A program made the translations under genes and the position numbers. Below, piece by piece: positions 56,901 to 64,000 of a DNA stretch of 64,000 nt. The notes under the pieces are model-generated. The model was not told the origin of the DNA, ran no database searches, and worked only from the letters and a program-made list of their open reading frames with translations. Each line of letters opens with the position of its first letter. Positions within the stretch are counted from its first letter, which is position 1. Origin of the DNA: Chamaecrista fasciculata (taxonomy: Eukaryota; Streptophyta; Magnoliopsida; Fabales; Fabaceae); contig QANZ01030995.1 in NCBI GenBank assembly GCA_003254925.1, positions 48,562 through 112,561 on the forward strand, given 5' to 3'.

Positions 56901-59900
56901 CAAACAATTCTAAAGCTTTTTCATATAGCTGCATGTTTAAGAAAGACTGCCAAAGAAATAAATAATCAGCATAGGACACAATTCATATATATATATGTAT
57001 TGTATAGATATTTATCGTTATAATCTCAAGATGCAAGATAAAAAAAAAAAAGTTGCATGGAATGCCCAGAGACAGAAAAGATGTAGTAAGAGAATCCAAC
57101 ATTAGCAGCCCAACCTCATCAAGTTTCTTTTGCAAATTATCAAGCAAAAATTTAGTTCTTTCTGCATTTTCTGTAAACAACGCCTTCTTCTTCTCCATCC
57201 AAGAAGCTATTATAGTAGGCCTCAAATGGTTCGCCAAAGGCCTCAGAACTGTTTCAGGATCATCCATACCTATAAAATTATAGCACTGATTGTGAGGACA
57301 GGTGACACATTATTGGAGGAAACAGATTTGAAGTCAGAATTAACAGACATTGTTCTTCAAAATCAGGGACCAAAGTTACAATCTTCTGCATGATCCAGTC
57401 TTCTGAAGGATTGTCGAGATTATCCTGTTTCGTCTTAAGTGATTCTTTCCTAGAACCTGTTTTCGAATCTGAAATTTGTGAGGAAGATGTATCCTTGCCC
57501 CTTCTCTGGCTTCTTTTAGATTTCGTGGAAGTCTGTTCCTGGATGTCTGAAGCACTTTCAGACACAGATGCAGCTGCATTCCCAGTGGCCTTTCCCTTTT
57601 TCTTCTTTGATCCTCTATCAGCTTGTTTAATGGCACCACCATCAACTGCTGTTTCATTTGACTCGTCTGACCTGCTTAAATTCTGCCCAACCTTTGCTTC
57701 ATTGGCTACTTGTGAACCACCCGACATCTTAGTGCCAGAAGATCGTGAAGCACCTAATGTTTCAATCTCTCTCACCAGGTTCTCACAGATGTCCTGGTTG
57801 TTAGGGTGAGATAACCATGTAAGCATTAGGAAAGGATGACATAAATTTAAACACACACACACGTAGTAAATACAGATTTTCTTCAATAGTAACTGTTATC
57901 CCTGGTTCCTAGTTCTTACAAAATGAACAGAGTTAAGACATTTAAAAAAAAAATGAAGAGTGCAAGAATTAGTCTCTATCGTTTCATGGTACATGGCAGC
58001 CACAAATCTATTTAGCGATCAGTCTTTTCTTTATTGCAGGTTACCAGTTTATAGCCATGTCATGGAGACTTGAAGAATGGTTTGCCAAAACAGATGATTC
58101 ATGATTCAGCTTCAGCCAATAGGTTAATCTCTTTTGAACAAGCTTCATATCCTACGGACAACTGAAAACTTTTTTTTTCCCTTTACATGGGTGATATTAG
58201 CTTTAAAAGCAGACTCATTTACCAAGTTTGGTGCATCAAACTACTGACTGGACCTTATCAGTAGCACTTGCATCTTAAATTAAGCATGATTAATCTTTGT
58301 TACATTAAACACTTAAGATGATGTCTAAATCAAAGGCCATACCTTCATAAAGCTGTTGCTCAATACATAAATATCCCCAAAAATCTGTGCCTTGTTAGAC
58401 TGTCAAAAAACAAAGGACATGTGAAATAACAGTGTTGTGAGCATAAATTTACCAGGTATATGAATATTACCTTAAGAGCTGATTGAAGTGATGGACAGAT
58501 GGACAACATTTTAGATGCATCTTGAGGAGTGAAGGATGAAGGTAATATGGAAAGTGAATCACTCCTGCATCATTGCTACATCAGGATAGGATGAATCTCA
58601 CACAACTAAACAAGAACATCAAGTATTCATGTCTATGACTTTAAAACCAAGGACACTACATAGGAGTGGTCCTTCCAGAGGGTTGAGAGAGATAGGGAAA
58701 AATGAATCAGTCCTTATCATCCAAAAACAACACCTAGCAGGTGAGAGACTACAAAAGAAGTCAAGATCGTTCTATAAACTCTTTAGCCCAATTACTAGGC
58801 AGAAGTACATAACTTTCATAAGATTAGGGACAGAGGGGGCCAAGAAACATAACCACCATCAAGAAAATTGTAATGTCTTCCATCAATGACAATTTTAAAA
58901 CTATCACTCTCAGGCCTAAGCATTATAAATTTAAAGTGAGGAGTGTTTAATGGTGTTGAATAAGGCTAAATTTGGTAATAAGGAAATGATGCTAATAATG
59001 GGAATAGTCAGAAAAGGAAGAAAAAAGTGATCAAGGTTAAAGCTCTTACCAGCTACCACGCTCAAGAGCATCCTCAATAGCAGCATCAAGCATTTCGACC
59101 ATTGATGGGTGGACAAATGTTGTAACTAGAGGTATACCTTCAGGATATCTGGACTAAATTGCATTCCAGAAGTAAGTTAGACTTCATTAACTAAAAGCTA
59201 CACAAATGATGCAACACGAAGCATTCAATTCCCATAATCCTACTAGTTGCTTCAGAGACAAAAATCAACATATAATCAATTCAGTTACCTGCAAGAATTG
59301 AGTGGGCTGAGGAATTCCAAGTTTGTGCAGAACCTCATAGCTGATAAAAGAATTCTGTAGGATATGGAAGAGAATAAAAGTTGACAGCAGAGACTCAGAA
59401 AAGCATTTACCAAAACATCTTTAAAATGATACATCGACAACTAATAAGAGAAATAGAAATGCAAAATTATGCAGATCTAACAAATTTGTAAAGACAAATT
59501 TCAGGTTATACTTTAAACAGACAAAATATTTGGCATCTAAATAAGTGTAAGAAGAACTAGAGTCCATACCTGTGAAAAGAATGAGTCCACAGATTCCTTC
59601 TGAGCAATGGCAAAGACCTGTCATGTTAATCAAGAATTGGAAACCATGACAATTTGTATCTTCGCTTAGCAGAACTGTAGTAATATTTTATTCCCTAAAA
59701 CAATTAATAACTTCTAATGATAGAAATATGGACTCAATTACTTTCATCAAGGTGTATATGTACACCCATAAGCAATACAGTTAGAGAATAATAAGGCAAT
59801 AAACTGGAAATATTGTACAAAAAAAGTATTTTAAATATAAACCTCTCTAAGTTTCAAGTAATCGTATATGGATTGTAATCAATTCATATATGAAGAGGTG

Positions 59901-61074
59901 AAGCTTTCTGAAGGCCTAAAACATACATATAAACCTAGATTCAGCAGTCAATTTACAGCTTATGCACAATGAATGTGAGAGAATGTCACTTACAGCCGGT
60001 GTCCAATGAATTCCAGCACGGAGTGATCCCAGTATCTCACATTCCTTCACAAGCCCATTAAACAAAGACTGGAAAAATGAACCTTCAACAGCCACACCAC
60101 TGGTGCCATCCATTTCTAGCAGTAATTGCTGTAACAAGCTCCATAAAGCTGACAAATTAGTTGGAACTGTGATACCCCTAGCAGCACCTCGAACCATGGC
60201 ACTAACACGAGCTACATATGCAGGAGTATACAACTGCCCCCCTTCAAGCCTGCCCTTAACCTGTGTTTATTATGGACTCTCATTATAGACGCTTTTAGAT
60301 CATGAAAAGTTGACCTGACATGGAAAAATGACCACTTACCAGAGTACCTAGGCGAGGCTCCAACATGGAAGCAACCAATTCTAGACCAACATTTAATTGT
60401 GTAGCAAGTTCTGTGAGTGCAATTTGACTACATTCCTGAAGCCTCTCATTAGTTTCTTCAGCAACTGAGTCCCAGTAAGATTCTGACATTATTTCCCCTT
60501 GAACCAACATCATATCTGGATGATCTGTTATTACTTGTTGAGCCTGCTTCTCAACATGATACAAATCAACTCCAGTAGCATCAGCGAGATCAATAAGAGA
60601 AACACGCCCTGAGTTCTTAACTTCGGCCACCATCTCATTTCTCAGTCGCTCCTAACAGCATGCGTGATCATATTAATTCTAGGAAGGAATAACATACCGA
60701 TCATTCTCAAACTAGTTCCAATTTATTAGCGAACACGCAAACCTAAAGCCGAAACAGATCAAGGTACTCTTAACTATTATTTCTACATTTCACTTTCCGC
60801 CAATCAATTATATCATATTTAAAACAAAACTAACACATTATTGATTGTTCAGTAAAAGTTCCATGGAAGCAAAGTGAGAGTGAGAAACAAGAAAGCGTAC
60901 GGGAGTGATGTATTCTTTGCCAGAGACAGTGTGAAGAAGGTCGAAATCGATTATATGGAGCTCCTGCAGTTTCTGAACCAATTCAACTACGTTTCGCTCC
61001 GACAATCGAATGCTCGACTTCGCTTGCTGTGCGAACTCGAATTGTCTCTGCAACTCTAGCAATTCATCGTCCAT
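53913..61074 (-). CDS. UFL1: UFL1, UFM1-protein E3 ligase
   Basis: Twenty coding exons splice into 821 residues, all GT-AG with consistent phase. In coding order: 60901-61074, 60340-60651, 59994-60260, 59570-59617, 59289-59354, 59050-59153, 58471-58564, 58343-58399, 57349-57793, 57115-57269, 56881-56946, 56734-56802, 56558-56650, 56339-56404, 55867-55913, 55703-55766, 55364-55441, 55211-55273, 54408-54500, 53913-54017. The N-terminus has LSERNVVELVQKL and TVSGKEYITP, which are conserved in animal UFL1. A Lys/Ser-rich low-complexity segment lies mid-protein (about 395-490), and the C-terminal region keeps the family LQAPGRA motif. UFL1 transfers UFM1 to ER-bound ribosomes and other targets and supports ER quality control. 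The start at 61074 is preferred to an in-frame ATG at 61152 because animal and plant UFL1 begin near MDDELLELQ. Confidence 0.95.
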
Positions 61075-62301
61075 GGCGAGCACACACAATTTTGGTTTGG
61101 AGTCTGTCTCTCCTTTCCGAACTTTCAATTCAATACGGCTTTTCGATCTCACGATTATAAAATTCTTCAGTTTTTCTTGCTTTCTTTCTTGCAGGAAACA
61201 CTAATATGCTATGCTAACTCCACGGAAGTCAAGTTATGCTATCCTTGGGCCTGCTCAAGTAAATCTTAGGCCCACTGGTTCATCGATCCATAATATATTA
61301 ATATTCTTACAAAATTTAATAATATTCAGTTTTTTTTTAAGGATAAAAATTTAGATGGATCTTCGAGTTTAAAAAACACTTACAGATATACTTATAAATA
61401 ACCCAGTAAATAAGTCATTACTAGAAATTGAATCCGAATTATGGATAGAGGCAACTATTTCTCAAATAATAGAGAGAACATGCCCATTAACATGATAGAG
61501 TGATGCAACCTGTTCATATACTCCTCCTAAGAAAATGTGAGACTTTAATGTTTGGTTTCTCCAGCTATTGGAGGGTACACAAATTTGCAATGCAAGGTTG
61601 AACTAGCATGTCATATGAAAAGGCTAGATTGAAATATTTTACTCCATTATATTTTGTTTCCTCTTAATGGCCGGAAGCAGCAATTAAAAAAAGTTGAATA
61701 TTCATTTTGGTTCTCAAACTATAAGATCAATTTCATATTGGTCCTCAAACTATTTTTTTTCTTTTTAATGTTTTATTTATCACTAGTGTTACAGCATGTT
61801 ACAAGATAAAATTACCTGAAATTACACGTGTGCTAGAAAAATTAATTTCAAAATGAAAAATAAATGCTAAAATTAAAAATAACAAGTGTTTCGACAAATG
61901 AATTGTGGTAACATAAAATTTATTATTGCATCATCTTTTAAGGTATCTACCATATTTTTGTTAAATATCATATTAATCACATGATATATGTATATATATA
62001 TACATGTATTGCGCATTAGTACTTAAGAACAAATTATTGAAATCTAATTTGCAAATGCAGTACAGTATCTTGTATAGTCTTCAAAAGGGGTTTCATCATT
62101 ACTCGAATGAATGTATATCCCCAACGTCTATACATGATATGTATGACAAACAACATTGTGCCAGAACTGAATACAAACATTTGTATGATTAGTAATTAAG
62201 ATGGGAGAAACATCTGTATAAAATTCCCATAAAATTTGAGCCACGTGTTAAATTTCTTCCCTCTGTTCTTTTCCTTTGGGAGAGAATTTCATAAGTTTCT
62301 A
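61075..62301. other. UFL1 promoter region and intergenic DNA
   Basis: UFL1 begins at 61074 on the minus strand, so its promoter lies in the first few hundred bases. The sequence near 61695-61760 resembles one arm of a TTTTGGTTCTCAAACTA-type foldback element without its partner. The final part is likely 3' UTR of the next gene. Confidence 0.45.
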
Positions 62302-63960
62302 TCAAGTATTCTTTAGGAGCTCGTCCACCATCAATTTATAGAGAGCAAATCCACCTCGATGACACCCTGGCATCCTGGTAGCCATGTTTTCTAGATCAAC
62401 CTGACAAATACAAAAAATACAAAACCAATTCAAGGTGTAAACAAGATGCTATAATTAATTACCATCAATATAAACACAACAAAACCTTAAGCTTTATAAA
62501 TGTTTGCACTCATGCTCACAATAAAAAACAGAATATGTAGATGAATTAGTTTTAAAAATCCAATCTTTAGTACTAAAATGCAAAAAATAAATATCTTTAT
62601 AGTTTCATCAGAAAACTTGAGTCTAAAAACTACAGCAAAGTCTTGTCTCTCTAAGTAGCAGGATTGGATCATCTACATTTCTTTCTCCATGCATTTTTTG
62701 TGAAGTTAGAGAGAGAAAGAAAGAGAAAGAGAAAGAGAGAGAAAATGTAGATTCTATAAAATAATAATATATATGATCCATACTTTCTCTTTCTCTCCCT
62801 TATTTTACCTCTTCCTTTCTCTCACATACTCAACAAAAAATGTAGAGAAGAGAAATGTAGAGGATCCATTTCCCTAAGTAGCACCCAGAACAGAAAAATG
62901 ATCATTATCATGACAAATAATATTTAATAAAAAAAAAGAATTAAGACAATAACTTACCATTGTAACAGCATATAGATGAGTTGACTCGTAGCCATCTTGT
63001 GCACTAGCATAGAACTTTTGGACCTCCTTGGAGTCAAGACTGCATTTGATGAAGAAAAATGCAGCTGGTCTCACGTTCAATTCCCTCCGAGATACGCCAA
63101 TGAAGGCTGGAATGCTCTACATGATATAATTAAAAGATCAAATTTAAATACTGCCTATCAACCCATCCATACCCAATCCCCAATGGCAAATCTTATTTCC
63201 ATCTTACCTGGAATTTGAAACAACAGAACATGATATTAGCAATTCAAATTTCAAACTCTAATTTTATCAGAGAAAATTGACAGAGTCAAACAACTGGAGG
63301 TTTATAGCAAGAACCAAACCACACCATTCATTATATCTAAGTGTAGTAGTTTCCTATACTGTGTTCAACTGTTCATATTCAAGTTAAAGCAATAACGAGA
63401 CTTACAAGGGATGAGGCTGGCACGCCAATTTCTTCAACTACTTCTCGAACTACGCTGTCAAACATCTCCTGGGAAACCTTATTGTTAATAGACTCAGTTA
63501 ACTCCTTGCCATGCTGATGTGATGCTATCCCAATTTCTTGAGGCTGCCAATCAACTAAGTTTTAGTTATTTGTCTGAAATATAACAAACGACAGGAACTA
63601 TATATGTGCCTAATCAGTAAATATTTCGGATTGATATAAGGTACTGAGCTTGAATGAGTAGATATCACTAGAATACATTGTGCACCCAACAATAAATCGA
63701 AAAACCAATTTCCAAACTAGGAACTACCTTTCCCTTTTCATATTGTTGTAAATGTTGTTGAAAGATCTACTACATCACTACTAATTAGTAGCAGGTAATG
63801 GGTTCAAAATTCTTATTACTATGTTGAATACCTCAGGATGACCTCCCGGGAAGACAAAATGTCCAGGAAATTCACCAACATTATTACTTCGTTGTAATAG
63901 AAGTATCTTCTTGTCAATGGTCTCCACAATTGCACCATTCCCCAGTGGACTGCCAGTATG
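62302..63960 (-). CDS. NUDT9-like Nudix hydrolase, 3' part (gene continues past window)
   Basis: Four minus-strand exons are visible in coding order: 63832-63960, 63406-63543, 62958-63116, 62302-62400, joined in phase 0 to give the last 174 residues. The first reads SPLGNGAIVETIDKKILLLQ and FPGHFVFPGGHPE, the second contains REVVEEIGVP, the third VSRRELNVRPAAFFFIKC, and the last ends MPGCHRGGFALYKLM plus a short tail. PGGHPE and REVVEEIG are the two halves of a Nudix box (G...REXXEEXG) separated by a long insertion, the layout of Arabidopsis NUDT9 and the NUDT22-type UDP-sugar hydrolases. The substrate of the plant protein is not established. The N-terminal exons lie beyond 64000. No signal peptide can be judged. 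Confidence 0.9.
62666..62867. repeat. Foldback repeat in the last intron of the NUDT9-like gene
   Basis: GGATCATCTACATTTC on the left pairs with GAAATGTAGAGGATCC on the right, with purine (GAGAAAGA) and pyrimidine (CTTTCTCTC) tracts inverted inside. The flanks share ATT on both sides. It resembles the repeat at 53290-53449 and lies within the intron 62401-62957. Confidence 0.65.
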
Positions 63961-64000
63961 CTGACAAAGAATAGAATCATCTGAGAGAAAAGCAAGATGT

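Noticed and set aside
57390..57809. 139-codon plus-strand open frame antisense to UFL1 exon 9
   Set aside because: The minus-strand exon joins in phase to its neighbours and matches UFL1, so the antisense frame is incidental.

Overview
The window is nuclear DNA from a dicot flowering plant, probably a rosid. It is AT-rich, its genes carry GT-AG introns, and its products (a CCT-domain protein, a CrRLK1L receptor kinase, VIP2/NOT2, plant-type UFL1 and a NUDT9-type Nudix protein) are plant forms. I cannot name the species. Seven single n characters (10337, 10527, 22124, 32924, 33046, 36896, 44489) mark small assembly uncertainties, mostly in simple repeats.

Layout. 1-10.8 kb: no gene; a tandem duplication, a retrotransposon LTR, and several inverted-repeat DNA transposons, one nested inside another. 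10.9-13.1 kb: a three-exon CCT-domain gene (+). 13.5-20.6 kb: transposons, a solo LTR and a tRNA-derived SINE. 21.0-21.4 kb: histone H4 (+) with a textbook S-phase promoter. 22.4-23.8 kb: an internally deleted Copia element. 25.5 kb: a small intronless gene of unknown function (+). 29.4-31.9 kb: an intronless HERK1-like malectin receptor kinase (-). 32.7-42.1 kb: a transposon-rich block with two gene-fragment carriers. 44.4-51.0 kb: VIP2/NOT2 of the CCR4-NOT complex (+, 13 coding exons). 51.5-53.2 kb: nested DNA transposons, the inner one carrying a JAZ/TIFY fragment. 53.9-61.1 kb: UFL1, the UFM1 E3 ligase (-, 20 coding exons). 62.3-64.0 kb: the 3' part of a NUDT9-like Nudix hydrolase gene (-), which runs off the window.

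The genes do not form one pathway. They are a conserved neighbourhood: H4, HERK1-type kinase, VIP2, UFL1 and NUDT9 in this order combine two Arabidopsis blocks (around At5g59690-At5g59710 and At3g46200-At3g46320, loci recalled from memory).

The most interesting material lies between the genes. At least ten foldback elements have tandemly repeated terminal inverted repeats and 9-bp target duplications, the mark of Mutator-like elements. Three of them carry host gene pieces: a nardilysin exon plus heme oxygenase 1, splicing factor SF1/BBP, and a JAZ/TIFY protein. Separately, seven tiny insertions of about 16-21 bases, each made of a poly(A) run preceded by a short tag ending in CC and bracketed by 9-18 base direct repeats, look like extremely 5'-truncated retroposons.
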